DNA of 64,000 nt from Artocarpus heterophyllus (Eukaryota > Streptophyta > Magnoliopsida > Rosales > Moraceae). Positions 12,241 through 25,389 of the stretch are shown one piece after another. A program made the position numbers and the translations under genes. The DNA lies in NCBI GenBank assembly GCA_025403435.1, contig CM046350.1, forward strand, positions 3,440,070-3,504,069, written 5' to 3'. Under the pieces are notes generated by a model that was given only the letters and a program-made list of their open reading frames with translations, ran no database searches and had not been told where the DNA came from. Positions within the stretch are counted from its first letter, which is position 1, and each line of letters starts with the position of its first letter.

Positions 12241-14998
12241 CTTAGGTTTCCCAAGGATGCTAGTATTAACCCAGTGAGCAAGTTGTTATGCAGAGCACTA
12301 TGGCAGAAAGGAAAGACAGAGTTGTTATTAGTATTAATTGTACTTAACTCCTTAATTATGCTTGACGCTTAATTAATTAGTGGCTTCAATAGAAGAAATT
12401 GAAAAGGTCTCGGCTATTGCAAAATATAGAGATATTATTCATCAAATCTATAAGGGCCTGTTTGGTGCATTGGATAGGTTAGTTTTAGAGGATTGGATTG
12501 GATTGTATTGAAAAAGATATAACAAAATTTAGCTAATACAATCCTATGTTTGGAGTTGTGTTATTAAGATAAGGGCTTTTTTGTAAAAATCTTTTAAAAA
12601 TTTGGGTCAAATTGTAATTTTTTTAAATTAAAGGGTAAAATATAATTATTATAAATTATTCCCTCACATAAAATTACATTTTGACCTATCTTTTTTTGAA
12701 AAATTATAATTTCATCTTAAATTTTATAAATTTTGCAAATAGGTCCTTGACGATTTTCACAATGTACAAAAGTTATGTTTAATCCTATGTTTTAGCAAGA
12801 AATTACATAATCCCCTTTCAAGGGGATCAAGTATGGATTGGATAAGCTTTTATCGAATCCAACTGTTTAAAATTTTTTACCAAATAAAATATTAAGATTT
12901 AATACAATCAATTTTTTTGTAATCCTGCACACCAAACATGCTCTAAGGGTTTGTGAAAGAAGTACGTCCAATAATTAAAGGTGTTGGATGTTCAAACTTT
13001 GGTCATTAATTATGAGAAAGAACACTAATATACACCAAAAATATTGCGTTAATTATCACGTTACGCAATGCAAAATAGCGAAGATGCGAGAGAAAGGAAT
13101 ACTAATATTTCTTTTTATGGCAATTGCAGACAAAAAAAATGCTATTTATAATACTCTAAAAAAAACTTGTGTGTCCTATTTATAGGATTCAAATCTAAAA
13201 AAACAAAATAATTGGAAAGCAAATCTAATTTTTAATATTTTGAAACCGTAATTTTAATGTGAATACAAAGTAAATCTACATAGCTCTAACGCGGACAATT
13301 TACATGTTGAAGATTACCAAATAATTAGGCTCAACTAATTAGCCTGCGTTCTTTATATATATATATATTTGTTTGTACTCCGCTTTACGTTTACATGTTT
13401 CTTGTCAAGGCCACGAGAGATTCTGGGGTATATATCTGAAGGTACTTAAAAATAAGCATACGAGGCTTACAGCTTGTTGATAAATTTCAACTTTCCAGGA
13501 GCCTCTGGCACGCTTCCCGTCAGACGATTGTCATTAAGATAACTGAACTCATCAAAGAAAATAATTTACCACCAGCAAAAATATAAATTCGATCTAATAT
13601 AAATATTTGCTTTTAAAAATTAAATTGATAAAAAATTTTAAGTACTACGCATGCATAATATCAATCTTATAAGCACAGTGATAATGCAGAAAAAAAAGCC
13701 CCTGTTATAATATTTAATAGCCTGCTTGAAAACACCTTGGTTCAACTCATTTTCAATTTTAACCGATTTTGTTACAATATTTTTTCTAAAATGATTTGAA
13801 TTGCTACAATACTTTCAGTTTATATCAATTACTATCCAAATGACCTATAAAATTTTGATTGAAAAATTTACTAATTCAAATTTGATATTGTAAATACTAA
13901 ATAATTAAGTTTAAGACCTAAATTAAAAAGGAAAAGGACCGCTTTAGTAAAAAAGGAAAAACCTTTTGCAAGTTATAGAAAGGAAGACATGAATTAGGAT
14001 GCTATCATATCGGTAATTGTATTTTGTTTTTTCAACCAAAATTAATTGAATCTTTTTTTTTTTTTTCACAGTCAACAAGGAACTGAGTACAATAAAAAAA
14101 ATTGGATTGACACCCTTCTTTTATTTCTATTACGGTGGTACTCATGCATTATTAAGTGACGTTAACCATACAAACTGACAGAATCACCCTTTTTATACAT
14201 CTCTAAGGTCCAAGGTATATTTCTGAAGATAAGCATACTTTTCTGCAAGGAGCTTCAGTGTAATCCGCTGTTTTTAAGCATTTTTTAAGCAAATCATCCA
14301 AACTTTGGTAAATTGGAAAAACGATCATTTTTAGAAATAGTTAATCAATGATATACTAATGGGTAGTTTATCAATAATTAAGTTGGTTATTACCAGTCTA
14401 TCAATGATAAACTCTTGATAAACCAGTTTATCAAAAATAAACTATTTGTATATTATCAATTAACCGCCATAAAACTCAACAAAATGAAAAAAATGAACAT
14501 TTAATTAAGAAAAGTTCAATCATTAATTAGAAAAAGGATGGCGAAAACCAGCCATCCCTGGAAATTTTCTCTCTGTCAATTACTGATAATTGTAAACGAC
14601 TTCTATATAACACCTTAGCCTTTAGGTATATGGTCGTGATACATTGAAATTAAAAGTACCAGTAACAATTCCAATTCCAACAGTTCCTTTGTGATTACTG
14701 TAGCCATGCAAAAATGGCATCACATTACTCGAGTTTCCTCCGAAAAATTTCTACCACAAACTCTTAACAAATTTCTTTTCAAATGACGTGAACGGGCATC
14801 AAGACATATGAATATGTGGGTTGGCCACCGAACAAAAACTTGCATTTTTATGCTTCCTAATGTGTTTGGTATGGATCCCTCCAAATGATTGCCCGAGAGA
14901 TCCCAGAACGTAACATATAAAAAACACTTCGTACATACGTCTTCATGTGCGCGCATGCACACGCATTTATCTTCGTCGCAGAAAAATCTTCGCCCCAT
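12240..14998 (-). pseudogene. Relic of LRR receptor-kinase LRR exons
   Basis: Three LRR exon relics in gene order on the minus strand. About 14917-14846 reads DLSGNHLEGSIPNTLGSI but its acceptor and donor look damaged. 13542-13471 is an intact 72-nt exon reading YLNDNRLTGSVPEAPGKLKF with AG/GT borders. About 12295-12240 reads [15 protein letters not shown] and is cut off by the GC-rich block. Exonic and intronic sequence from 12240 to about 14200 aligns with 61660-62640 of the downstream receptor gene, so this is a partial duplicate. A Tourist-like MITE lies in its intron. No kinase or malectin exon accompanies it, so it cannot encode a receptor. Confidence 0.75.
12454..12943. mobile_element. 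Tourist-like (PIF/Harbinger) MITE
   Basis: Terminal repeats GGGCCTGTTTGGTG (left) and, reverse-complemented, GAGCATGTTTGGTG (right) are flanked by the 3-bp duplication TAA (12451-12453 and 12944-12946), the classic Tourist/PIF target. Length is 490 bp, without coding sequence. It sits in the intron of the duplicated LRR relic and is absent from the corresponding intron near 61850, so it inserted after the duplication. Confidence 0.85.
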
Positions 14999-16839
14999 GG
15001 GATTAAGACCTGACTATTGTGACAATCTGCTTTTTCAGGCAGTCACTTAACTTTCTTAAATGTTGTTTCTTAAATATTAATATTACTTACTTAGTAAGAA
15101 AAAGATTGAAATAATTTTTTTTCTTTAAACATTCTTGGAAAAAAAATATTTAAAAACTGTTGCGACCTCTGTCGCCATTCAAGTTGAGACCTCGCTCAAC
15201 ACTTGCCTTTAAAACATTTCAAATCGTTTCTTAAAACTTAATAAGAAACATTTATTAAATCATAGCTTAAAACTTCACTTTATAATTATATAAAACAGTT
15301 TGTCAACTGTATCTTAAAACTTTGAAAACAATTCTTAATACTTTGACTTTATCAAAACTTTGACTTTTTTGAACTTTGAAAACAATGTATCAAATAGTCG
15401 GAAAACATTTTCCTTGTACAGCGGAAACTTACTGTGGTGGTATCCATACCCAAATCTTCGCATTTGTCCTCCGTAGCCTCAGCTCTTCTAACGAGTCCTA
15501 CTGGCCGCCCATAAAACTACCTACAGCATGAAGAAACTTTTAATGAGCTTTTGTTCAGTAAGTTCAAACATATTCTCACAAATTGTTTAAAACATGCTTT
15601 AAAAACTTTTATCATGAAAACCTTTCTCTTAAAACATTTTTCGTAAACATTTTTATTAAACATTTCTGAAACATTTTGATAAACGTTCTTCGTAAATTTT
15701 TTCTTGAAAACATAAAAATATTTTTCATAAATACTTAACATAAAACATTTCTTAAAATTTTCTTCATAAGCATTTAGCGTAACTACTTTATAATAAGGAA
15801 TACAAGCAAATTCATAATGCATGATTCCAATTATGCTCAATTATGAACTTCAATTATGAGCATTTTATGAACATTCTTTTCTTACTTTAACTTTTTACCT
15901 TTGTTCCTTAACTTTCCTTATCTTACTTTAACTTTCTATCCTTGTTTCTTATCTTTCCTTATCTTACTTTAACTTTTCTTATTTTACTTTAGCGTTTGTA
16001 CCGACATAATTAATCATGAGATCATAAACATGATGCTTCCCTTGCGGAAGACTTGAGACCATCGAACATTGAGGTCATGTACCTCACATTTAGGAGGTCA
16101 AACTTTAACTTTACTTTCATTACCTCACAACAAGGAGGCTGGTATGACACTTTCTTTTTATCTTTATGTTACCTTCTTATTAACTTTAATGGGCATATCA
16201 AATGCAATCACATCATATGCAAACACACTTGCAATTCATAGCTTATACTGTAAAACCTATTGCATAACAAATACAACATAAAACGCAAGCACATTTTATA
16301 AATCATAACTTGTACTTTAAAACTTGCATAATAAATGCAGCTTATTGCATAACAAATGGAACATAAAACTTATAACTTATACTGTAAAACATTATGCATT
16401 AATAAAATGTAAAACATACTTTAAACATAATTATTGCAATTACATTGCAAATTTTTACTTGATCTTTAAAAACTTTATGCATATTATATGAAATCGTGCT
16501 TTAAAAATACTTTGCAAATCATGATTTGAACTTTAAAACCTTTTGCATAACAAATGCAAACATTCTTTTAAATCAACTTGCATACCACTTGTAAACACAT
16601 TAACAAACATATACACAAGTATTTGTAAATCATTTACTTCATGCTGTAGGTGAGATTTAAACTTACCTGGACTTAACTCTAACATTCTCTATTCCGCTCC
16701 TGTCTCATTCCTTTTCCTTCCATTAGTCGGCCTCTGTGTCCTGATCATACGACACCCGACTAATTAGTTAACTTTCTTTTTATCAATCTACTTGATTGAT
16801 AATAAAACGTAAACATTAAATATTCATTCCTTTTTTTCA

Positions 16840-17015
16840 TACCTTAGTATACTACCGGTTTACCCTTCTCTTTACTTAATTTTATAACCCGTCAAGTTAC
16901 CTTTCCCTTTGCTTAATTATATAACCACCGGGTTACTATTCTTTCTACTTAGCTCGGCAACCCCATCGGGTTACCTCCTTCTTTACTTGACTTTGTAACC
17001 TACCGGGTTACCTTT
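16840..17015. repeat. Degenerate GGTAACCC minisatellite inside LTR B
   Basis: Four to five imperfect units of about 35-45 bp, each carrying a near-palindromic core such as TAACCACCGGGTTAC or TAACCTACCGGGTTACC followed by a pyrimidine-rich CTTTACTT spacer. It lies within the family B LTR. Confidence 0.6.
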
Positions 17016-18282
17016 GTTCTTAAGTGTCCCTTAGTTAAAATTTCCGTCTCACTGGCGGTTTTGTTACTTAACGTATTACGAAATATATTCCATCTAAAGA
17101 GCCTTATGCTAATTTGGAGTGTTCAACTCCGTTTTAGTCGTTTACCTTAAAAATGACGTTTTTACCCTTAACGGGTTTTTCGTCAACTTCTTAACCTTAT
17201 AAAACTTATTGTGTAACTTTGTTGTTTCATTACCTACATATTACGAAAAAATTCCCACTAAGGAACATTTCCCGACCTCGGGTGTTTCGTGTCCATTTTG
17301 GCCATTTTTCATAAAATGGCCATTTTTCCCTTAATCTCTTTTTCTTCCATTATTTTCTTAACTAAACTTTAATTTCTTTAAAACTTAGCATCTATAATAC
17401 TTACTGCCTACAATAGTATAAGAAACCAACATTCCCTAGCGAAAACTCAGTTTTCACACAATTTTACGGTTTTGGCCCAAAATATAAAGATATTTACATT
17501 TTTTCTCCCGGAACCAAAAACAACTACTTTATAACATAACGTTCAGTTTTTCGTAGGGAATAAAAATTACACAAGCACCATGGTCAAATTCAATACATTT
17601 CATAACATTTTCATTTTTTAAAATTTTGTGCCCAAAATTTCGTAAAATTAATAACTTCTAAACTAGGTAGAATTTTAAAAAATTGTCTATGATGTCCTAA
17701 TAGTTTCAACGAGTTCTACAACTTTCACGTTGTAATTTTTTTGGAAATTCATCATTTAGGGGGACTTTTTGGCTGATTTTTAAATCTGCCGAGAATTCTT
17801 TTTTTTTCTTTGCAATTTAGTCCCTTTTAGAATTTCACCAAAACCCTTACTTTCTTTTTTCCATCATCATCACCATCATCATATAACATAAAATAACCAT
17901 GCCATAATGTCCGTATTACATGTCATGGCTTAAACATTTCTTCAAACACTTGGAATGCCTATAAAAATACAAACTTTAACAAAGCTTGTGGGACTAGGAT
18001 TTTACCTAATCATTCCCTAGTGCTTGTCCTCACTTTTAGCACTTGAAAGCTTCCAAATTCCCTTGACATCAAGCTCATTCTACACCATAAAAATCCATCA
18101 AAAACTTAAACAAAAACCCTAGTACACAATAGGGACAAGTTTTGAGTTTTACTTTAAAACTCCTCAATTTTCATCCCCTTCACCTGTTCTTGCTTTTCTA
18201 CATGATTTGGAGGCTTATGCATTAAGAAAAATCTTGAGAGGATTTCATAGGTGGGGCGGTTTCCATAAGAAGGAGATTGAGC

Positions 18283-18365
18283 TTTTTTTTTTCTTCCTTT
18301 CTTCCTTCCTTTCTTTCTTTCTTTCTTTCTTTCTTTTCTTTCTTCCTTTCTTTCCTTTTCATGTT
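18283..18365. repeat. (TTTC)n polypyrimidine microsatellite
   Basis: Runs of TTTC and TTCC on the plus strand within the family B LTR, continuing less regularly to about 18470. The lysine/glutamate or phenylalanine-rich frames here are translations of this simple repeat. Confidence 0.8.
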
Positions 18366-19090
18366 TCTTTCTCTTCTTTTTTTTTTCTTGCACGTTGGAG
18401 ACCAAGATAATGGTCTCTTATATGATGAATTGATTTACTTTTTTTCTTTTTCTTTTCTTTTTTTTTTAAATAAAAAGGTGATGAGTCACCTAGTAATCAA
18501 TTAGGTTGCTTTGGGTGGCCAAATGTGATTGGGCCACATTAGTGGATGTGGTGGCCCAATCAAAACTTCCAAGGTGTCCTACTAAACTTTTTACTCAGTT
18601 CAAGTTTATACTAATAGTATTTTTCTTATACTGTTAGTATTCTTTTCCATACAATTCATGAGGCCCCATAACCTCCAATACTTATTCACATCCATCATAT
18701 AATATAATTCCAATATTATCTCACTTTGTACAGTCTAAATTTATATTGACGGTATTTTTCTTATATTGTCGGTATATTTTCTATACTGCTACAACATTTC
18801 TTATTCATCTATATTTTTCAAATAGTATTATTCTATACTATTTTAACTTAAATAGTCTAATTTCTATACTAATTAACCTTAAACAGTCCAATTCCTACAC
18901 TGTATTATTTTTACAGTGTAATTTTTATACTACATAACTTTATCAATGTACTTTCTTACACTGTATTATTTTAATATTGTATGATTTTTTATATTATTAT
19001 ACAATATTTTTCTCTTTAAACTGTATTCTCATCTTATATAATTTTTAATTTATTGTATTTTTAATGTACTCAAAATGCTCAGGTGTTACA

Positions 19091-19267
19091 ATCTACCCTC
19101 CTTAAAAAATTTTCATCCATAAAAATTAGAACATTCATGGGTAGTTCATTTCCCTTATCACCTTTCTTGCATCATTACTTTCTTAAAAAAATCAAAGTCT
19201 CCAACTTAGAACCTCATAAACTTTCATCATTTCATTGATATATTTCTTTGAATTGTAACAAAATACT
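19091..19267 (-). mobile_element. Internal remnant of the family B element with PPT
   Basis: Sequence immediately inside the family B 3' LTR: the polypurine tract lies at 19104-19092 on the minus strand, followed by about 160 bp of non-coding interior. It is truncated by the family A LTR starting at 19268. Confidence 0.5.
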
Positions 19268-21202
19268 TGTAATGACCAGGTAAATTCATTAATAAAATCT
19301 AATATTTAATTAGGTTTAATTAATAAATTTACCTTTAAAAATTATATTTTTTTTGTAAAAACTACGACAATGTATAAATAAGCAATATTAAATGAAAATT
19401 TCACTGCGAACGTGATGCAATGTTGGATATTATTAATATAAATTTTGTGAGTATAAACACTCTAGAATTTGTAAATAATATCTATAAAATAAATTTTATA
19501 TCACAATTAATTGTAAAATTGTGATATAAATGGATAGATAATTAGGGTATAAATAAGATATAGAATTCACCAAAACCTTAAACTAGTGTGAAAAAGAGGG
19601 TCGAAGCAGTATAAGTATACTGCTAAGTGAAAACGTAGATAAAAAAATGTTACGTTTAGCCTCTAAAAGTAAACCAAGGTAAGTAAAATATTTTATACAG
19701 TCTAAGGATATGTTGTGCACTGATTTTACCACAACAGTGTAAGAAAAATACAGTATGGAGAAAAATTACACAGTGTAAATTTTTTTAGGGCCTACCAAGT
19801 GGACACCCATTAGAGTTTCATTGGGCCACATGTCATGAGAGGTGGCCCAATCCCATTATGACACCTAGTAACCTAATGGATTGCTTAGTGAGTCACCCTA
19901 TTGGATAAGCATGCATTAAATGTGATTTTAGCCAAAAAAATTTCATTTTCTTCTTCCTCTATCCCACGACAGCTATTGTTGAACCATCTCAAAAAATTTT
20001 CAACTTCACATCTTTGCAAAATTAACCCCATTTAAGTTCAAGAAGCAAAGCCCAATGAATTTCATCAAGTTTTAAGGTAAAATCCTAAACTTTTTTCAAG
20101 GTTTCTTGGGTAAAGGAAGGAAAGTTAATCCAAGGTGTTTTTGCATGAAAATAAGGTCTAGGAAAGAGTTTCAAAGGAGCCTTGGAAGGCTAGAAGCACA
20201 AAGTATTATTTGGGTAAGTTCTGATTTCTCAAAATTTTAAAATTTTATGATTTTTATTCTTTTAAAGGTATGTGGGCTTTCAAGCAAAGTTTTGCTTAAA
20301 TCCCATAGATACATGAATTATGGCACGGTGATGTTGTGAAAATTTAGGGTTTATTATGCAAAATGATAGTTTATGCAAAAGAGGTTATTTTTGTAATTTT
20401 AGTACTAGTGTTGCAAAAATGATGATTAAGCATGAAAATGGTTTAGACAAAAGTTAGAACTGCCTTCACAAGGATAGAAATGCTGTTTAAAAATGAATTT
20501 TTACAAAAATGCCCCAAGGACTAAATTACACGAAAAAGTTTCTTCTCGGCAGAATTAAAAAAGGCCCAAAAACACTCCTGTGTAGTGTGAATTTCAAAAA
20601 AGTTAAAATATGAAAGTTGTAGATTTCGATGAAACTGTAAGAACTTGTAGATAGTTCGTCTAAAATCTCAACCGTTTGTGAGATTTTAATTTTACAACAA
20701 TTTATTAAAATTGGAAAAAATTTTAAAAGGGCAAACATGTCATTTTTCCAAAGGATTTTGAAACTGGTACTTTGAGCAAAAATGTTCCTTATGAGAAATA
20801 CAAAATTTTGGTTTAAAGAGAAAAATTTTAGCCCTAGGGTAAAATTGTCAAAATTTTTCAATTAAAGGGCAAAATTGTAAAGTTTTATAAAAATGGTATA
20901 TAGATGTAAAATAAGGAGAGCCAACACCCTAGGGTATTATTCTAAGGTCGATACGTGGCTTTTTTTGCTAGAATAGAGAAGTTGAATTCGAAAAGTTTAG
21001 TAGGTTCGCCAGGGGCAAAACCGTTATTTTTTTTGAATGACTCGAATTACTCCGGAACGTTTCAAAAAGAGGAAAAGGAATGATTAGGAAGTTTTTCGCT
21101 CTTCGTTAGAGACGATAGGGAAGAATAAGAAAACCAATGGGTTTCGAAGTTGTATATAGTTATGCAACTCGAGTTGTTAATTAACGATCATTTTGTAATG
21201 AT

Positions 21203-24200
21203 TAGGGCCGACAATTTGGGTCACGACCCGATGACACGACACGACACGAACTCGACACAAAAAATACAGGTTAGGGTTGAGAAAATAGGCCTCGGGTTGA
21301 AATTGGGTCGAACCCGTCTGACCCGCACAAAAAAAAGGTCAGGTTCGGGTCAACCCGAATCAACACGATATTAACCCGCAATAACTCATCAAAAAACGTG
21401 TCAAAATCAGGTTGACCCAAAATTGACCTGAAAATTGTAAAATAACCCACGTAACCTGAAATGAACCCATGTGACCCAACTTAATACAACCCGTATGACC
21501 CGCAATAACCCGCCCCTACATTCTAAAATTGAATCAACTTATCAACCCACTTAGGGTTTTTCACTTTTTCTTTTTCAAGTTAGCCTCTGACCTCTCAGTC
21601 TCACAGTTAGCCGCCCCTTTCCTTTTCTTTTTGTTTTTCGTCTTCTTCTTGCTTCTTCCTTCTTCCTTCTTCCTTCTTCTTCTTTCGTCTCCTTCTTCGT
21701 TCTTCTTCTTCTTCAGGGCCCCTCGCTTAAACTTGTGTTGGTAAAGTGCAATTTTTCTTCTCTTCTTCCTTCCAAACTCAACATCCACGATCGGATCTCT
21801 CACTCTCTCTTTCATGAATAATATGTGTGTGTTGTTCTTTAAGTTTAACTAAGCAGTTTATGGTTCCATTTTCTTCTCTGTGCATTTGTATGATGTTTAA
21901 ATTTTCATGACCTTTCATTTAAATATGGGTTTGGTGAACCAAATATGTATGTTAAAATGTGTGTTTGTTAACGATTATAGAAACAAATTAGATCTTGGTA
22001 GTAAATATTGAAGTGCGAAATTTTTCAAAATCTGAGATTTGATGCAATCCAAGTTTATGGAAATGGAATTAGTTTTGGCGATTAGTTTTTTTTTTTGGGT
22101 TATGGATCTTATGGGTTTATGGAATCCAAGGTTCTTTTTTTTTTCCTCCCTTTTATCGCCTTGCAACTGTAATGAAAAGAAAAATAATGAGTTATGAATA
22201 TGGTCTAGACTCAGTTTTGGTCGGTTAATGCATAAACTCTCTCGTCGTTGTTTTTTCCATCTTCCTCATCCATTAAAACACCTAATGAGTCTTTTTTTTT
22301 TCGTTTTTCCAAAAGGAAGATAATAACATAAATAGGTTGTCAGTTTTAGAGTGAGGAAAGAAGGTGAATATACACCTAAAACTTTTTATATGAAAACATA
22401 CAATTTTAAAGTATGTATACTCTGAACTCAAAAACAGAAAATGAGAAGAGGATTTAAAGTTAATACAGAGCCAATGACAAAAATGAAGATGTTCAGTTTT
22501 TTTTGGTTAGTCAATTTCTTGGGACTCTTTAGTGGGATGAATACAACATTTATTATTAGAAAGCATAACACTTGCCATTTTGGAAATGATTATTTGTTTA
22601 GAAACTTTGCATATCTCGAACAATTATTTGTTAACTTTGTTTGGTTTCTTAACGCCTAGAGATGGAAGAAGTGCCAAGTGATAGTGAGAGTCATCATGGT
22701 AATGAAGAAAAATTTAAGGACTTGGAGCTTGGGATGGAGCCTGTAGTAGATGACGAAGTTCAAGAAGTTGATAAAGATGGAGATCCTAGCAACATACAAC
22801 TGAAAAAAGAGAAGTTTGAAGTCTAAAGTTTGGTAGTTTTTTGAGATGCTTCCTTTAGAATCTGATAAAGTCTTAAGATGCGCATGCAAAAAATATGGGC
22901 AAAAATACCTTGCTGCAAGCTGATATGGTACAGGTAACTTACGTTGTCACCTTAAAGTTTGCAAGAGAAAAGATACCCGAGACATAGGTCAAATGTTAAT
23001 ACAAAGGGATAGTGAGAGTATGTCACTTAGTCATGGTTATGATTCTCAGAAATTTCGTGAGTTGATGATAGGTGCTATTGTTATGCATGACTTGCCTTTT
23101 CAATTTGTTGAATATGCAGGTATTAGGACATTGTTACAATATTTATATCCTGATGTTGATCTAATTACTAGAAAACTGCTAAGGCTGCTTCTCTTAAGAT
23201 GTATAAAAAAGAAAAGGGTAGAGTCAAAAGCATGTTATCTGCAGCTCCTGGTAGAGTATCATTAACATCTGATCTTTGGAGTTCATTGATTAGTGACAGT
23301 TATATATGTGTTACCACTCATTTTATTGACAAGAATTGGGGTTTGCAAAAAAAAATTTTGAGCTTCTCTTTTATGCCTCCTCCACACTCTGGCATAGCTT
23401 TATCTGATAAGATTGCTAATCTGTTGTTTGAATGGGACATTGAATCAAAAATTTTTACTGTCACATTAGATAATGCTTATTCAAATGATGTTTCAGTGGA
23501 TTCATTGTGCTCTCTACTTAAAAAGAAAGGTTTACTAGTGAGCAATGGTGATTTTTTTCATTTGAGGTGTTGTTGCCATGTACTAAATCTTGTTGTGCAA
23601 GTTGGGTTAAAAGAGATTGATCGATCCATTGAGAAGATTCGTGAATGTGTTAAGTATTTGGAGGGACCGCAAACAAGAAAACATAAATTTAAAGAGTGTG
23701 TGAAAATGGTTGCTGTACAAAGCAAAAAGGGCTAAGTCAAGATGTAACAACCTGATGGAACTCAACTTTTCTAATGCTTGATAGTGCACTCATTTATCAT
23801 GATGCTTTTCAACAATTGGCAACACGTGATCTGTCCTTTAAAAGTTGCCGTTCAAGTGAAGAATGGAATAGAGTTGAGAAAGTGCACTCTTTTTTAAGGG
23901 TGTTTTATGATGCAACTATGGCATTCTCTGAGACCTTATATCCTACATCTAACCTATACTTTCCAACCATCTTCCCATGCTTTTATGATTTGAAAGAAGC
24001 TATGAAAAATGATTTTAAAGATGAATATGTGAAGGGAATGGCATTTAGGATGTGGGAAAAATTTCAAAAGTATTGGTCTGAATTCAGTGACATCTTGTCT
24101 ATTGCTTGTGTATTGGATCCTAGATACATGTTAGAGTTTGTGGAGTTTTGTTACAATTATGCTTTTGGTGAAAACTGTGTTGAGTTTTTGCTTGTTCGTA

Positions 24201-25389
24201 ACAAACTTTTTTCACTCTTCGAGGAGTACCGTGACAAGACAAGTCATTGCCTTAAAGCACCTTCTTTTAGCAAAGGAGGTGGCAAAAAAGATAATCATGG
24301 TCAAACAAAAAGAATAGAGTCATGCATATTTCAGGTTACTTTTTATACTTATTTGAAGTTTACTTTAAGTTTGTTTATTATATTTGATATTTACTCCAAA
24401 TTTCAGTTAACTTTCTAACGTTAGGCTTTTATTTTAGGCATTTGATGATATGACTTCTAGGTCAAGTGAAGTAGCAGCAAAAACACAATTGGAGCTTTAT
24501 CTTGCTGAGCCTAGGTATACTAGGGATGAGGAGTTTGATGTTCTTTCCTTTTGGAAGACAAATCAATATCGCTATCTAGAGTTAAGTGCAATGGCTTGTG
24601 ATATTTTGGTCATTCCTATTTCTACAGTTGCTTCAGAATCTGCATTCTCAGTTGGTGGTCGTGTACTTGATCAGTATCGAAGTTCGCTAAAGCCTGACAT
24701 AGTTGAGGCTATTATTTGCACTAGAGATTGGTTGTTTGGCAATGAAGGTAAATGTTTATCTTTTATTTCTTTTATTATTCATTATATAATTCATTCTTAT
24801 TCAATTTTTACTTGGCATTTGTAATTGATTAATATTTTTGTTATAGATGACAAGAACAAGGTTGAACAAGACTTGGAAGAGATTATTCAAGATGCCATTG
24901 AGGTTAGTGGCACAACTACCAACGAGAATGCACCTCAATCATCCAACAATATTGCATGATTTGATACAAATTTGAACTCATTTAGTTATTTTGATAAATG
25001 TATGAACTTTTGGGTTGAGACTTGTTATGGATTGGCACTTCGTAGTTTATGACAGTCTTGTTTTGTTAGTTTATTGTTTACTTTGTAGGCTTATATAGTT
25101 AAATCCTACATGGACCATGGATTATAGTTTATTTTGTGCTTTTATTTTTTATTGTGCTGTGGGTCCATCAGGTTTAACGGGTCGTGTCAACACGACTATG
25201 CACAAAATAGCACAAAGACGGGTTACACGGGTAGTGTCGTGTCAACCCGTCGACCTGCCGTGTCGTGTCCAGGTTGGGCATTTGCTAACCCGTCAGGTCA
25301 CGGGTCGGGTTCAGGTTGGCGTGTTTGTTGTATAAATAAAGGTGCAACCCGACCCGAACCTGACCTGTTGACATGAATTGCCAGCCTTA
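21203..25389 (+). mobile_element. hAT transposon with 8-bp target duplication
   Basis: Flanked by a perfect 8-bp direct repeat GTAATGAT (21195-21202 and 25390-25397); the sister LTR has a single GTAATGAT near 34662, the empty site. Terminal repeats are TAGGGCCGACAATT and, reverse-complemented, TAAGGCTGGCAATT. Both ends carry subterminal clusters of GACCCG/CGGGTC and ACACGAC words (21225-21510 and 25165-25370), typical transposase-binding regions of this superfamily. It holds a broken transposase gene. Confidence 0.93.
22662..24959 (+). pseudogene. hAT transposase, BED finger and dimerisation domain, broken
   Basis: The family cuts and pastes hAT elements through an RNase H-like core with a D, D, E triad. 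Visible in order: an acidic N-terminus from 22662; a BED-like finger near 22880-22970 (NLRCHLKVC) with a TGA at 22921-22923; the core with LTSDLWSS and TLDNA motifs (23270-23480); WNST near 23755; and the C-terminal dimerisation domain with STVASESAFSVGGR (24600-24670). Splice-like borders join 24334 to 24438 and 24747 to 24847, ending TGA at 24957. Frameshifts lie near 23195-23215 and 23725, and a TGA at 23752-23754. The three expected acidic residues appear present, but frames are interrupted, so no active protein is expected from this copy. Confidence 0.9.

Larger units (their letters stand above)
15158..19090 (-). mobile_element. Family B Ty3/gypsy LTR, 3.9 kb
   Basis: On the minus strand it starts TGTAACACCTGAG at 19090, directly after a purine tract (AAGGAGGGTAGAT, 19104-19092) that fits a polypurine tract, and ends GGTCGCAACA at 15158. 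It therefore appears to be the 3' LTR of an element whose body extended to the right and was cut by family A at 19268. Blocks in common with the family A LTRs (the AAAATTTCG/purine-poor middle and the ACAGTCTAAAT U3-like part) suggest related Tekay/Del-type elements, a group known for long LTRs. No protein is encoded; frames at 15517-15840 and 18154-18504 are low-complexity. Confidence 0.7.

Noticed and set aside
15517..15840. 107-codon minus-strand frame rich in Phe, Lys and Tyr
   Set aside because: Composition follows repeated AAAACATTT words of the family B LTR; no domain and no conservation in the partner copy.
18154..18504. Lys/Glu-rich and Phe/Ser-rich frames on both strands
   Set aside because: Translations of a TTTC/GAAA microsatellite.
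21529..21815. Frames in the hAT left subterminal region
   Set aside because: They arise from CTT/TTC-rich leader sequence; the transposase begins further right.
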